Assembly: GCF_030315685.1 (NCBI RefSeq)
Contig: NZ_JASXSI010000021.1
Location: 24,362 to 88,361, forward strand
Direction of reading: 5' to 3'
DNA: 64,000 nucleotides
Origin: Gordonia sp. ABSL11-1
GTDB taxonomy: Bacteria > Actinomycetota > Actinomycetes > Mycobacteriales > Mycobacteriaceae
The notes beneath the pieces are model-generated. The model did no database searches, had not been told where the DNA came from, and saw only the letters and a list, made by a program, of their open reading frames with translations. Shown here in pieces: positions 8,533 to 17,495 of the stretch. The translations under genes were made by a program, and so were the position numbers. Numbering within the stretch: the stretch's first letter is position 1; each line of letters starts with the position of its first letter.

Positions 8533-9701
8533 ACCGGCAGGCTCTTGTCGACCTGATTCGCCCACGCCGTCACGCCACCCTGCAGGTGAGAGGCGTCGGC
8601 GAACCCGGCCCGTTTGAGCGCGGCGAGTGCCTCGGCGGACCGGATGCCGGTCTTGCAGTAGAGAACCGTCGGACGATCCTGCGGCACCTTGGCCAGACCT
8701 GAACCCGAGAGGATCTCGTCCTTGGGGATCAGGGTCGCGCCGTCGATGTGCACGATGTCCCACTCGACCGGCTCGCGGACGTCGATGAGCGCGATCCGTT
8801 CACCGCCGTCGATCTTCTCCTTGAGTTCGGCGGCGGTCAGGGTCGACCCGGCCGCGGCGTCGGCGGCGTCTGTGGACACGACTCCGCAGAAGTCGTCGTA
8901 GTCGATCAGTCCGGCGATGCGCTCGCCGTCGGGGTCCTTGCGGATCTTGATCGTCCGGTAGGTCATGTCGAGGGCGTCGTACACCATCAGTCGGCCCAGC
9001 AGGGGCTCGCCGATGCCGCAGATCAGCTTGATCGCCTCGGTGCCCATGATGGACCCGATCGAGGCGCACAGGATTCCCAGCACACCGCCCTCGGCGCACG
9101 AGGGCACCATGCCCGGCGGCGGCGCCTGCGGGTAGAGATCGCGGTAGTTGAGCCCGCGACCGTCGGGGGCGTCCTCCCAGAACACCGATGCCTGGCCCTC
9201 GAACCGGTAGATCGATCCCCACACGTACGGCTTGTGGGCGAGGACGGCCGCATCGTTGACCAGATATCGCGTCGCGAAGTTGTCGGTGCCGTCGAGGATC
9301 AGGTCGTACTGCGAGAACAGCTCGATGGCGCCCTCGGGTTCGAGGCGCTGATCGTGGAGGTTGACGGTCACATAGGGATTGATCTCCTGGATCGAGTCCC
9401 GCGCGCTCTCCGACTTGCCACGGCCGACGTCGGACTGGCCGTGGATCACCTGCCGCTGCAGGTTCGACTCGTCGACGACGTCGAACTCGACGATGCCGAT
9501 GGTGCCGACACCCGCGGCCGCGAGGTACAGCAGGGTGGGCGATCCCAGACCGCCGGCGCCGATGACGAGGACCTTCGCGTTCTTCAGACGCTTCTGGCCG
9601 TCCATCCCGACGTCGGGGATGATCAGGTGTCGGCTGTACCGGGCCACCTCTTCGTTGGACAGTTCCGCTGCGGGTTCGACCAGCGGGGGCAAGGACGACA
9701 C
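8526..9701 (-). CDS. moeZ: Adenylyltransferase/sulfurtransferase MoeZ
   Basis: 391 residues. N-terminal E1-like ThiF/MoeB domain with nucleotide loop VLVIGAGGLGSPTLLYLAAAG (about residues 45-65) and the PSCAEGGVLG Cys region. The C-terminal rhodanese domain (about 290-391) has active Cys in LYCKTGIRSAEALAAL. Homologues adenylate the C-terminal Gly of sulfur carriers (MoaD, CysO, ThiS) and pass sulfur to them. The GTG start (SSLPPLVEPAAELSNEEVARYSRH) has GGAGG five bases upstream and matches the M. tuberculosis MoeZ N-terminus. The order moeZ-DUF3152-TetR matches Rv3206c-Rv3208. Confidence 0.95.
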   Translation of the reverse strand: MSSLPPLVEPAAELSNEEVARYSRHLIIPDVGMDGQKRLKNAKVLVIGAGGLGSPTLLYLAAAGVGTIGIVEFDVVDESNLQRQVIHGQSDVGRGKSESARDSIQEINPYVTVNLHDQRLEPEGAIELFSQYDLILDGTDNFATRYLVNDAAVLAHKPYVWGSIYRFEGQASVFWEDAPDGRGLNYRDLYPQAPPPGMVPSCAEGGVLGILCASIGSIMGTEAIKLICGIGEPLLGRLMVYDALDMTYRTIKIRKDPDGERIAGLIDYDDFCGVVSTDAADAAAGSTLTAAELKEKIDGGERIALIDVREPVEWDIVHIDGATLIPKDEILSGSGLAKVPQDRPTVLYCKTGIRSAEALAALKRAGFADASHLQGGVTAWANQVDKSLPVY

Positions 9702-9792
9702 GGGCGCCTCCAGTACGTGTGACTCTTGTAGCGCTTCTCGGCTCAACGGTCGCGGACGCGCGGACATTCCGGACAGCGACGCACGTCGCGAC

Positions 9793-10917
9793 TCAGCGGT
9801 TCGGGAACGGCCACGGATTCGGTGTGCAGACGTAGCTGCGGTTGGCACGCATGTCCGGGTCCAGCGCCATGATCTCGCTGTTGGCCACGCCGAACGACTG
9901 CTGCATCATGACCGGCGCGAGGGCACCGTCCTCTTTGCACGGTTCGTGCGCCTCGTAGCCGATGCCGTGACCGGTCTCGTGGTTGATCAGATATTGGCGG
10001 TACAGCAGGTCGTCGCCCTGATACGACAGCGCGCCTCGCACCCAGCGCGCCTCGTTGAGGGTCACCCGCTTCTCCGGCGGATAGAAGCACGACGTCTCGA
10101 GCTGGATCTGATACCCGCACAACTCGCGGGCGGTGCCGGGCGAGGCGAGGGTGATGCGCAGGTCGGGCTCACTCCCGGCGATCCGCCGGAACGACACCTT
10201 TCCGTCGCCGATCCAGCTGCGCGGATTCGCCAGCGTCGAGTCGACCATCTTGGCGAACGACCGGTCGCCACCGAAATCCTGTGCGTTGACCCCGTTCTCC
10301 ACCTCGACCGTGTAGGTGTACACCTGCGGTCCGGTGCCCACCTGCTTCCCGGCGCCGGGGACGACGTGATAGCTCTCGCGCCCCTTCTGGGTGTACGGCC
10401 CGCCCGCCGGGAGGGTGCCCGCCGGCAGTGCGGCCGCCTGGATCGCACCGCTCGGGGCGCCGATCGGCTTGGTCTCCTTGCTGACGTCGGTGTTGCGCGG
10501 CGAGTCGGGGTTGACGTCGGCTGCCGGCACGAACGCCGAGTCGTTGCCGCCCCGGATGGTCACCACGAGCAGCACGATGGTGAGGACGACCAGCACGGGG
10601 ATGGCGTAGGCGCGCCATCCGTACGTGGCGACGAATCGGCCCAGGGCGCTCTGCTTCTTCCGTTCCGGCTGCGCGTCGCGATCGACCCGGACCCGGCCGC
10701 TGTCATCGGTGGGATCCCATCGGGCCCGCAGAGGCTGATCGGGCCTCGGTCGCATCCGGCCCGCCGACTCGGAGCCCGCCGCGCCGCCGCTGGTCCGACG
10801 TGGTTCGCGGGGGCCGACGTCCTTGGCTCGTACGCGCGCACCGCCGACCCCCGCACCGGACGCGCCGGTGCCGGTGCCGTCGCTACCCGAGTTCGGCCCG
10901 CCTCCTGGGTGACTCAC
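9793..10917 (-). CDS. DUF3152 protein, membrane-anchored putative metalloprotease
   Basis: 374 residues. A long charged, Gly/Arg-rich cytoplasmic N-terminus (about 1-100) precedes one transmembrane helix (YAIPVLVVLTIVLLVV), then an extracytoplasmic DUF3152 domain. The domain ends with NHETGHGIGYEAHEPC, an HExxH zinc-binding motif, and two conserved Cys (CGYQIQLETSC). Homologue of Rv3207c next to moeZ. The HExxH and the outside location suggest a metzincin-like peptidase; no substrate is known. The third metal His is one residue further away than in HExxHxxGxxH. The N-terminal region is longer than in the mycobacterial protein (285 aa, from memory). Confidence 0.82.
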   Translation of the reverse strand: MSHPGGGPNSGSDGTGTGASGAGVGGARVRAKDVGPREPRRTSGGAAGSESAGRMRPRPDQPLRARWDPTDDSGRVRVDRDAQPERKKQSALGRFVATYGWRAYAIPVLVVLTIVLLVVTIRGGNDSAFVPAADVNPDSPRNTDVSKETKPIGAPSGAIQAAALPAGTLPAGGPYTQKGRESYHVVPGAGKQVGTGPQVYTYTVEVENGVNAQDFGGDRSFAKMVDSTLANPRSWIGDGKVSFRRIAGSEPDLRITLASPGTARELCGYQIQLETSCFYPPEKRVTLNEARWVRGALSYQGDDLLYRQYLINHETGHGIGYEAHEPCKEDGALAPVMMQQSFGVANSEIMALDPDMRANRSYVCTPNPWPFPNR

Positions 10918-11018
10918 AGTTCAACTTTCTCACAGGTCAACGCAGATCCGGGGAACCACCGGTCGACTTGCGGCTGTGCGGATCGGATGCGACGGGGCAC
11001 CGCGAGTACGCTCTACGC

Positions 11019-11654
11019 ATGTCGACCACCACAAACTCGTCGCGCAGCACGCGTCTGCCGCGTAGCGCACGCCGGATGCAGCTCCTCGATGCTGCGAGCG
11101 AGATCTTTGTGGAGCGCGGTTACCACTCGGCCGGGATGGACGAGATCGCCGTGCACGCCGGCGTCAGCAAGCCGGTTCTCTACCAACACTTCCCGTCGAA
11201 GCTCGACCTCTACATCGCCGTCGTCGACTCCCACGCCGAGAAGTTGGTGAGCGACGTCAACCGCGCACTGCTGACGACGACCGACAACAAGATGCGTGTG
11301 CGTGCCGCGGTGCAGGCGTTCTTCGACTTCATCGACCAGGACAACTCGGGCTACCGGTTGATCTTCTCCTCGGACGCCATGGACCCGGCGGTCATCCGCC
11401 GGGTCGAGGGCGCCACGGAGGCATGCGTCGACGCCGTCTACGGGCTGGTCATGCACGATTCGGGTCTCGACCCGTACCGTTCGCGGATGCTGGCCGCAGG
11501 GCTGGTCGGTGCGAGCCAGGTCAACGCGCGCTACTGGCTGGAGGCCAAGCGCCCCGTCGACAAGCAGACCGCGGTCGACACGACCGTCGCGCTGCTGTGG
11601 GGCGGACTCTCCCACGTGCCGCTCCAGGGCATCGAGAGCGGCGCCGACGTCTGA
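11019..11654 (+). CDS. TetR family transcriptional regulator (Rv3208-like)
   Basis: 211 residues. The N-terminal HTH (AASEIFVERGYHSAGMDEIAVHAGVSKPVLYQHFPSK, about residues 22-58) is canonical TetR; the C-terminal ligand/dimer domain is all-helical. Divergent from the DUF3152 gene with a 101-bp gap; upstream in-frame codons belong to that gene's antisense, so the ATG at 11019 is the start. Position between moeZ/DUF3152 and the DUF3107 gene matches Rv3208. The target is unknown; the palindrome at 12905-12927, one gene cluster away, has the shape of a TetR-type operator, but linking them is speculation. Confidence 0.88.
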   Translation: MSTTTNSSRSTRLPRSARRMQLLDAASEIFVERGYHSAGMDEIAVHAGVSKPVLYQHFPSKLDLYIAVVDSHAEKLVSDVNRALLTTTDNKMRVRAAVQAFFDFIDQDNSGYRLIFSSDAMDPAVIRRVEGATEACVDAVYGLVMHDSGLDPYRSRMLAAGLVGASQVNARYWLEAKRPVDKQTAVDTTVALLWGGLSHVPLQGIESGADV

Positions 11655-11763
11655 TAGCGCCCACTCACACCGATCGTCGACCTCAGCGTCACCGCTGACG
11701 AGAGATCGGCAGGGCCATCCGGTCAGCGGTGCGCACTCGGTGATCCTGATGTCGAATACGACA

Positions 11764-11794
11764 GTGCCGTCGCCCCCTGGCGGGACGACGGCAC
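11764..11794. terminator. Hairpin between convergent TetR and DUF3107 genes
   Basis: GTGCCGTCG pairs perfectly with CGACGGCAC over a 13-nt loop, followed by a short pyrimidine-rich tail. It lies between two convergent genes, so it probably terminates both. Confidence 0.6.
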
Positions 11795-11825
11795 CTTCTC
11801 GTCGTGACTGTCGTGGCGGTGGGCG

Positions 11826-12059
11826 TCAGACGGCGCCGAATCCCACCTTGCGGTTCTCCGTGCTGCCGACCTCGACGTAGGCGATCTTGGTGACGGGGAC
11901 CAGGAACCGTGCGCCCTTCTCGTCGACGAGGGACAGCAGCTGCTCCTTGCCCGACAACGCGGCCTCGACCTCCGCGTACGCCTTGTCACTGGTGAGTGCG
12001 GTCTGGATCGACAACTCGCGCGAGCTGTCGCTGATGCCGATCTTCACTTCGACGGCCAT
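11826..12059 (-). CDS. DUF3107 protein (Rv3208A/TB9.4-like)
   Basis: 77 residues, MAVEVKIGISDSSRELSIQT to the C-terminal ENRKVGFGAV. Matches the small ATP-binding-like DUF3107 family that follows the TetR gene in mycobacteria. The ATG at 12057-12059 has GAGAAGG upstream; a longer in-frame form starting at 12092 begins with an unlikely Arg-rich leader. Function is unknown; proteins of this family are abundant and cytoplasmic. Confidence 0.85.
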   Translation of the reverse strand: MAVEVKIGISDSSRELSIQTALTSDKAYAEVEAALSGKEQLLSLVDEKGARFLVPVTKIAYVEVGSTENRKVGFGAV

Positions 12060-12167
12060 GGCCACCCTTCTCTCATCGAGTGTGTGCCGCATAAGGCTAG
12101 TTCAGTCGGCGCGAGCGCCGACAGCGGCTCCGCTCACAGCGGAAATCAGCTGTCCCCGAGCCACCGC

Positions 12168-12869
12168 TCAGGCGAGCCCGAGATCGGTCATCCTCTTGGT
12201 GTGTTCCTCGGCGATGGTGTCGAAGAACGACGCCACCCCCTGCAGCGATGCCGACCCGGCGAACAGCAGATCGGTCACCTCGTCCTCCGCGGCGAGCACC
12301 CACTGTGCGTGGGTCACGGCCTCGCCGAGCAGACGGCGCCCCCACAGGACGAGCGGCGAGCGCAGGCCCGGGTCGGCCTCGACGGCCGCGCGAACCTGCT
12401 CGCGGGCGAACCTCGAACTCACGGTCTCCGACATCACCTCGCGGACCACCTGCCGCGCCTCGTCGGGCAGGACGTCGGCGAGTTCGCGGTAGAAGTCCGC
12501 CGCCAGGCCGTCGCCGACATAGGCCTTCACCAGTGACTCGTACCACGTCTTGGGCGTGGTGACCTGGTGATACTGGTCGAACACCGAGCGGTAGCGCTCC
12601 ACGGCACCGGTGGGGTCGATCCCCCGCGCCGCGACCTGCTCGGCGAGGACGTCGAAATGGCCGATCTCGGAGGCGGCCATCCGGGCGATCGCGATCCTGC
12701 TGTGCACGTCAGGGGCCATCCGTGACTCGTCGATCAACCGGTAGAACGCCGCGTACTCACCGGCCAGCAACACCGCGAACAGCTTGGCGATGGCACTGTC
12801 CTCGCCACCGGCGACGGGGCCTCCTGCGGTATCGGGCGAAACTCCGGACGGGGGCGGCGCAGTCGACAT
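12168..12869 (-). CDS. Ferritin-like-fold protein (Rv3210c-like)
   Basis: 233 residues, mostly helical. The region AIAKLFAVLLAGEYAAFYRLIDES and MAASEIGHFDVLAEQVAARG resembles a ferritin-like four-helix bundle; E-x(n)-ExxH-type residues appear in the EIGH segment. The MSTAPPPSG start (12867-12869) is preferred over ATG 12 bp upstream. Homologous in position to Rv3210c, divergent from the DEAD-box helicase gene. Iron or redox function is only inferred from fold; a tRNA-hydroxylase-like (MiaE-type) role is an alternative. Confidence 0.75.
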   Translation of the reverse strand: MSTAPPPSGVSPDTAGGPVAGGEDSAIAKLFAVLLAGEYAAFYRLIDESRMAPDVHSRIAIARMAASEIGHFDVLAEQVAARGIDPTGAVERYRSVFDQYHQVTTPKTWYESLVKAYVGDGLAADFYRELADVLPDEARQVVREVMSETVSSRFAREQVRAAVEADPGLRSPLVLWGRRLLGEAVTHAQWVLAAEDEVTDLLFAGSASLQGVASFFDTIAEEHTKRMTDLGLA

Positions 12870-13174
12870 GGTGGAGATGGTAGGCGGGGCCGGGGCGTTC
12901 ACCAAGTACACTTGACAACGGTGTACTGACGCGATCATGACGATCGGGTCGCACGCGAGAGGCCCGACGGCCGATCGGCGACCTGGTTCACGCGCAGACA
13001 TCGGACAATGTGCGCGCACTCATCGTCGGGCAAGACGGCCCGGCCTGGCCACCACACAGTCAACGACCGCGGACTGCCCCGGGTCCCGAGAGGACCTGTT
13101 CGACGCAGACCGTTTCGATCCCACTGTGGTGCCTTTCGTGCGTGCGGGAAATGCAGAAAGGCATACAACCTCAC
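12870..13174. other. 305-bp divergent intergenic region upstream of the helicase
   Basis: No gene is supported here. It contains the palindrome at 12905-12927 with an internal TTGACA, a typical -35 sequence. The long leader to the helicase start (over 200 bp if TTGACA is used) would allow post-transcriptional control, as is common for DEAD-box RNA helicase genes. Another in-frame ATG at 13151 would add eight residues to the helicase. Confidence 0.5.
12905..12927. promoter_or_regulatory. Candidate operator: AGTACAC / GTGTACT dyad around a -35 box
   Basis: Perfect 7-bp arms AGTACAC and GTGTACT with a 9-nt spacer that contains TTGACA (12912-12917). It lies 36 bp upstream of the ferritin-like gene start and 248 bp before the helicase. 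A repressor bound here would block RNA polymerase at that -35. Confidence 0.5.
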
Positions 13175-14860
13175 ATGAGCGATCCGATCGCCACACCGGC
13201 GAAAGACGACGACGTACAGACCACGATCGTCGACGAGACCCACACCTCCCCCACGTTCGCCGAGCTCGGCGTCGACGACAGCATCGTCGAGGCCTTGGCC
13301 GACGACGGCAAGACCCACACCTTCGCCATCCAGGAACTCACCCTTCCGCTGGCCCTGAGCGGCGACGACCTGATCGGCCAGGCCCGCACCGGCATGGGCA
13401 AGACCTTCGGCTTCGGCGTTCCGCTGCTGCACCGCCTCGCGCATGCCGACTCCTCGGGCCTGCGGGCCCTCGACAACACGCCGCGCGCGCTGATCATCGT
13501 GCCGACGCGCGAGCTGTGCATCCAGGTGACCGGGGACCTGGAAGTCGCCGCGAAGAAGCTGGACGTCACCCTTGCCGACGGCACCACCCGCCCGATTCGC
13601 ATCACCTCGATCTACGGCGGCCGTCCGTACGAGTCGCAGATCGCCGACCTGAAGAAGGGCGTCGACGTCGTCGTCGGCACTCCCGGCCGCCTCCTCGACC
13701 TCGCGCAGCAGGGTCATCTGATCCTCGGCAAGGTCGCGGTCCTCGTGCTCGACGAGGCCGACGAGATGCTCGACCTCGGCTTCCTGCCCGACATCGAGCG
13801 CATCATGTCGGCGTTGCCCACACCCCGTCAGACCATGCTGTTCTCGGCGACGATGCCCGGGCCCATCGTGACGCTGGCACGCACGTTCCTGCACCGGCCG
13901 ACACATATCCGCGCCGAGCACGCCAACGACTCGGCGGTCCACGAGCGCACCACCCAGTACGTCTACCGCGCCCACGCCCTCGACAAAGCCGAACTCGTCG
14001 CCCGCATCCTGCAGGCCGACGGCCGCGGGGCGACGATGATCTTCACCCGCACCAAGCGCACCGCCCAGAAGGTGGCAGCCGACCTCGGCGAGCGAGGGTT
14101 CTCCGTCGGGGCCGTGCACGGTGACCTCGGTCAGGTAGCCCGCGAGAAGGCGCTCAAGCGGTTCCGCACCGGCGACATCGACGTCCTGGTCGCGACCGAC
14201 GTCGCGGCGCGCGGCATCGACATCGACGACGTCACACACGTCATCAACTACCAGTGCCCCGAGGACGACAAGACCTACGTCCACCGCATCGGCCGGACCG
14301 GGCGCGCGGGCCGTACGGGTATCGCGATCACCCTCGTCGACTGGGATGAACTGCATCGCTGGGAACTGATCAACAACGCGCTCGGACTCGAGGTGCCGGC
14401 ACCCGTCGAGACCTATTCGACCTCCGAGCATCTCCGCGAGGAACTCGGCATCCCCGAGTCGGCAACCGGCAGGATCCGGGCGCCGAAGACCGACACGAAG
14501 GACTCCGAGCGCGTCGAGCGGAAGCCGCGTTCGGAGCGTCCGAAGTCCAACCGGGTGCGTCGTCGTACCCGCGGCGGACGCTCGGGCGACGCAGGTACCG
14601 GGCCCGACTCGCAGACCGACGGGGGCCAGAAGGAGTCGAGTCAGAAGGAATCGGGGCGAAAGAACTCCGACCACGCCGACCCGACCGCGAATTCCGGACC
14701 TGCATCGGGCGACGAGTCGTCGGGTGCCGGCGAGTCGAAGCCACGTCGCCGGCGCCGTCGCCGTGGCGGGGCCAACCGCAGCAGTTCGGCGGGCGGCAAC
14801 GCTGTCGCCGAGGGCCGGCACAACGGCGAGCACGCACCCGCGGCCACCGCTGCGGAATGA
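13175..14860 (+). CDS. rhlE: DEAD-box ATP-dependent RNA helicase (RhlE-like, Rv3211)
   Basis: 561 residues. All helicase motifs are visible in order: Q-motif region (TFAELGV), I (ARTGMGKT), Ia (PTREL), GG, Ib (TPGR), II (DEAD), III (SAT), IV (IFTRTK), V (ATDVAARGID), VI (HRIGRTGRAG). The last ~100 residues are Gln/Ser/Lys-rich and end in an arginine cluster (KPRRRRRRRGGANR), a likely RNA-binding tail. It unwinds structured RNA in turnover or ribosome assembly. The MSDPIATPAK start (13175) is used; ATG 13151 is an alternative. The next gene begins 51 bp after the stop. Confidence 0.93.
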   Translation: MSDPIATPAKDDDVQTTIVDETHTSPTFAELGVDDSIVEALADDGKTHTFAIQELTLPLALSGDDLIGQARTGMGKTFGFGVPLLHRLAHADSSGLRALDNTPRALIIVPTRELCIQVTGDLEVAAKKLDVTLADGTTRPIRITSIYGGRPYESQIADLKKGVDVVVGTPGRLLDLAQQGHLILGKVAVLVLDEADEMLDLGFLPDIERIMSALPTPRQTMLFSATMPGPIVTLARTFLHRPTHIRAEHANDSAVHERTTQYVYRAHALDKAELVARILQADGRGATMIFTRTKRTAQKVAADLGERGFSVGAVHGDLGQVAREKALKRFRTGDIDVLVATDVAARGIDIDDVTHVINYQCPEDDKTYVHRIGRTGRAGRTGIAITLVDWDELHRWELINNALGLEVPAPVETYSTSEHLREELGIPESATGRIRAPKTDTKDSERVERKPRSERPKSNRVRRRTRGGRSGDAGTGPDSQTDGGQKESSQKESGRKNSDHADPTANSGPASGDESSGAGESKPRRRRRRRGGANRSSSAGGNAVAEGRHNGEHAPAATAAE

Positions 14861-14911
14861 TCCCGGCGGCGCCGTCGACGACGACTTCCACCCGCGGCAA
14901 CCGGAGGGCGC

Positions 14912-16192
14912 GTGGTACGAATCCGACCTGAGCGCCGCACACCGGTCGACCTGGCGGTCAGCGCTGCGATCGTCGTCGTGCTCGTCATCGCGGGACTGGT
15001 GATCTGGCTGGTCAGTCCCGTTCGCCACACCGACAGTGCGCAGGCCGCCGCGCCCGTTCCCGACGTCACGCCGTCGGCGACGGTTCCGGCGGAGCTGACA
15101 CCGTTGTGGCGTGCGCCGTCGGCGGTGACGGACGGTCCCGCGTTGACCCGGTCGCTGGTGGTGACGGCCGACGGTGGGTCGGTGGTCGGGCGTGACCCGC
15201 AGACGGGCCGCGAGATCTGGCATTATCGCCGCGATCTGGGTCTGTGTGCGGTCCTGGCGGCGTGGCCGGCGAGCACGAACAAGGTGCTGGCGGCCTACCG
15301 CAACTCCCGGGGATGTGGAGAGGTCACGGCGCTCGACGGGTCGTCGGGGCGACGCGCGGGTGGTCGCAGCAGCGACGCCGACGACCGCGTCCGTCTCGTG
15401 TCCGACACGGGATACGTTGTCTCCCAAGGCCCGACGCGTCTCGAGACCTGGGGGTCGAACCTCGTCCGGGGTATCGAGTACGGCCGGGTGGACGCCCCGG
15501 TGAAACCCGGCGTGCAGCCGGGCCGCACGGACTGTCGCCTGATGTCCTCGGCCATCGGCGGCGATCGGGTGGCGGTGATCGAACACTGTGGCACCGATCC
15601 CGGCTACCGGCTGACCGTCCTCGGCGCGGTTCTGGACAAGGACGAAGACGTCCAGCAGTTCGGATCGTCGCTGATCACCGACGGCACGCAGGGTCCGCCG
15701 CCGGTCCTGATCGGCATGAGCAGTTCCGCGATCGCCGTGTATGACGGTGGCGGCAACCGTCCGCAGCCGCCGGCCGACAACACGGCGGGCCCCACGGGTC
15801 CGGCGATCCGGCAGTTCTCCACCGACGGCGTCCCGACCGCCACCAACACGGTCGCGGGACCGGCGGCACCACCCGAGGGACTCCCCGCGGTCACCGGCGG
15901 TGGGATCACCTCGTTCTTCACCGGCGACGCCACGGTGGTACTCGACGCACAGAACGTCCGGCCCATCTATCAGGTCCCGGGGGCCATCGGCACCGGCGAC
16001 GTGATGGCCGGACAGCTCCTCCTCCCCACCGCAACCGGCATCAGCGTGCGCGACGCGGCGACCGGCCGCGAGATCCGCGCCATTCGCGTCGACCGCGAGG
16101 GGCGTCGTGACGAGCCCGTCGGACTCCGGGTGCTCGGTTCGACCGTCGTCGAACAGTGGGGATCGACCGTGCAGGCATACGGGCCACGGTAA
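14912..16192 (+). CDS. Membrane-anchored PQQ/beta-propeller-like protein (Rv3212-like)
   Basis: 426 residues. Positively charged N-terminus, one transmembrane helix (AVSAAIVVVLVIAGLVIWLV), then an extracytoplasmic region with repeated blades of WHYRRDLGLCAVLAAW / VVTADGGSVVGRDPQTGREIW type, as in PQQ-like beta-propellers. The GTG at 14912 has GGAGG seven bases before it. Follows the helicase as Rv3212 follows rhlE in M. tuberculosis. Two Cys pairs (CAVLAAW..GCGEV; DCRLM..EHCG) could form disulfides. Role unknown; a structural or scaffold role in the envelope is possible. Confidence 0.8.
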   Translation: MVRIRPERRTPVDLAVSAAIVVVLVIAGLVIWLVSPVRHTDSAQAAAPVPDVTPSATVPAELTPLWRAPSAVTDGPALTRSLVVTADGGSVVGRDPQTGREIWHYRRDLGLCAVLAAWPASTNKVLAAYRNSRGCGEVTALDGSSGRRAGGRSSDADDRVRLVSDTGYVVSQGPTRLETWGSNLVRGIEYGRVDAPVKPGVQPGRTDCRLMSSAIGGDRVAVIEHCGTDPGYRLTVLGAVLDKDEDVQQFGSSLITDGTQGPPPVLIGMSSSAIAVYDGGGNRPQPPADNTAGPTGPAIRQFSTDGVPTATNTVAGPAAPPEGLPAVTGGGITSFFTGDATVVLDAQNVRPIYQVPGAIGTGDVMAGQLLLPTATGISVRDAATGREIRAIRVDREGRRDEPVGLRVLGSTVVEQWGSTVQAYGPR

Positions 16193-16279
16193 CGTCGGCG
16201 TCACCCGACGAATCCGACATCTCGCCCGGCTACTCCCCCACGGCCGGCAGCGCAGATGTCGCCGACCAGGGAGTTCACG

Positions 16280-16612
16280 ATGACGATCAGCGGGGTCCTC
16301 GCCCAGTCCACCGTGTCCGATCTCGACCGCGCCGAGTCGTGGTACACGACCGTTCTCGGGTCGTCGCCGACCGATCGACCGATGGACGGCCTCATCGAAT
16401 GGCAGTTCGCCGAGCAGTTCGGCCTCCAGGTGGAGTCGGAACCCGACCGTTCGGGCCGCTCGACGGTGGTCCTCGTCGAATCCGATCTCGACGACTTCGT
16501 CCGCCGACTCGACTCCGCCGGTGTCCCGCATCCGGAGATCGTCGACGCGACGACGGTCCGGTTTCTGCAGCTGGAGGATCCCGACGGCAACCGGGTCGTG
16601 TTCGTCAGCTGA
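16280..16612 (+). CDS. VOC/glyoxalase-fold protein
   Basis: 110 residues with the two beta-alpha-beta-beta-beta modules of the vicinal-oxygen-chelate superfamily: VSDLDRAESWYTTVLG at the start and VRFLQLEDPDGNRVVF at the end. The usual first metal His is not obvious, so it may be a ligand-binding rather than catalytic member. The ATG at 16280 (MTISGVLAQS) has AGGGAG upstream and is preferred over 16256. It lies between the Rv3212-like gene and the convergent parA. Confidence 0.75.
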   Translation: MTISGVLAQSTVSDLDRAESWYTTVLGSSPTDRPMDGLIEWQFAEQFGLQVESEPDRSGRSTVVLVESDLDDFVRRLDSAGVPHPEIVDATTVRFLQLEDPDGNRVVFVS

Positions 16613-16633
16613 CAGCTGCCGCTGCGGTCCGGG

Positions 16634-17425
16634 TCAGACCGGTTCGAACGTCCGGACCGGCCTGCCGGCCTCCCAGTGCTTCCACAGGTTCTCGGCGAGT
16701 TCACGATATGCGGTGGCGCCCTTGTTCTTCCGGCCCCGCATGACCGACGTCCCGGACGCCGACGCCTCGGCGAAACGGACCGTCCGCGGGATCGGCGGAT
16801 CGAGCACCGGCAGGTCGTAGCGGTCCGACACGTCCGACAGGACGTCGCGGCTGTGGGTCGTGCGCGCGTCGAACAGCGTCGCGATCGCGCCGAGCGTGGC
16901 CAGCCCCGGATTGGTGATCTGCTGGATCTCGTTGACCGTCCGGAGCAACTGACCCACCCCGCGATGCGCGAGGGTCTCGCACTGCAGCGGCACCACCACC
17001 TCGTCGGCGGCGGTCAGACCGTTGAGGGTGAGCACCCCCAGCGACGGCGGGCAGTCGATGAGGATGACGTCGTAGTCCTCGGCGACCTCGGCGAGCGCGC
17101 GCTTGAGCGCGTACTCCCGGCCGGGCCGCATCAACAACAACGCCTCGGCACCGGCGAGGTCGATCGTCGCCGGCAGCAGGGTCACGTTGTCGTCGGTGTC
17201 GAGTAGGACGTCGGCGATCTCCTCCTCCCCGAGGAGGACGTCGTGCACCGACGCCTCGAGCTGATCGGGATCGCGGCCGAGTGAAAACGTAAGACAGCCT
17301 TGAGGATCGAGATCGACGACGAGAACCGAGACATCGAGGTCGGCGAGTGCCGCGCCGACGGACGCGACGGTCGTGGTCTTGGCAACCCCACCCTTTTGAT
17401 TCGCGATGGCCAGCATGCGGGTCAT
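16634..17425 (-). CDS. ParA/Soj-family ATPase (Rv3213c-like)
   Basis: 263 residues. Deviant Walker A QKGGVAKTTT (about residues 10-19), Walker A' VLVVDLDPQG, Walker B VILIDCPPSLG. Similar in size and position to Rv3213c, a second ParA-type ATPase outside the parAB-oriC locus. No ParB partner is next to it. It could position another cell component; M. tuberculosis Rv3213c has been implicated in interactions with cell-cycle proteins (from memory, unsure). Confidence 0.88.
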   Translation of the reverse strand: MTRMLAIANQKGGVAKTTTVASVGAALADLDVSVLVVDLDPQGCLTFSLGRDPDQLEASVHDVLLGEEEIADVLLDTDDNVTLLPATIDLAGAEALLLMRPGREYALKRALAEVAEDYDVILIDCPPSLGVLTLNGLTAADEVVVPLQCETLAHRGVGQLLRTVNEIQQITNPGLATLGAIATLFDARTTHSRDVLSDVSDRYDLPVLDPPIPRTVRFAEASASGTSVMRGRKNKGATAYRELAENLWKHWEAGRPVRTFEPV

Positions 17426-17495
17426 GGCAACACTCTACGACCGATCGCCGCGGACGTCGGGGTTACCGCCCCGAGGCGGCAAACGCCGGCGTCGA

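Noticed and set aside
12935..16531. 1198-codon open frame opposite the helicase and Rv3212-like gene
   Set aside because: Antisense to two well-supported genes; GC-rich DNA gives long stop-free opposite frames.
16634..17425. Chromosome partition locus or origin
   Set aside because: ParA-type genes here (and at 41914-42879) have no ParB, parS or DnaA boxes nearby; synteny indicates the Rv3213c paralogue instead.
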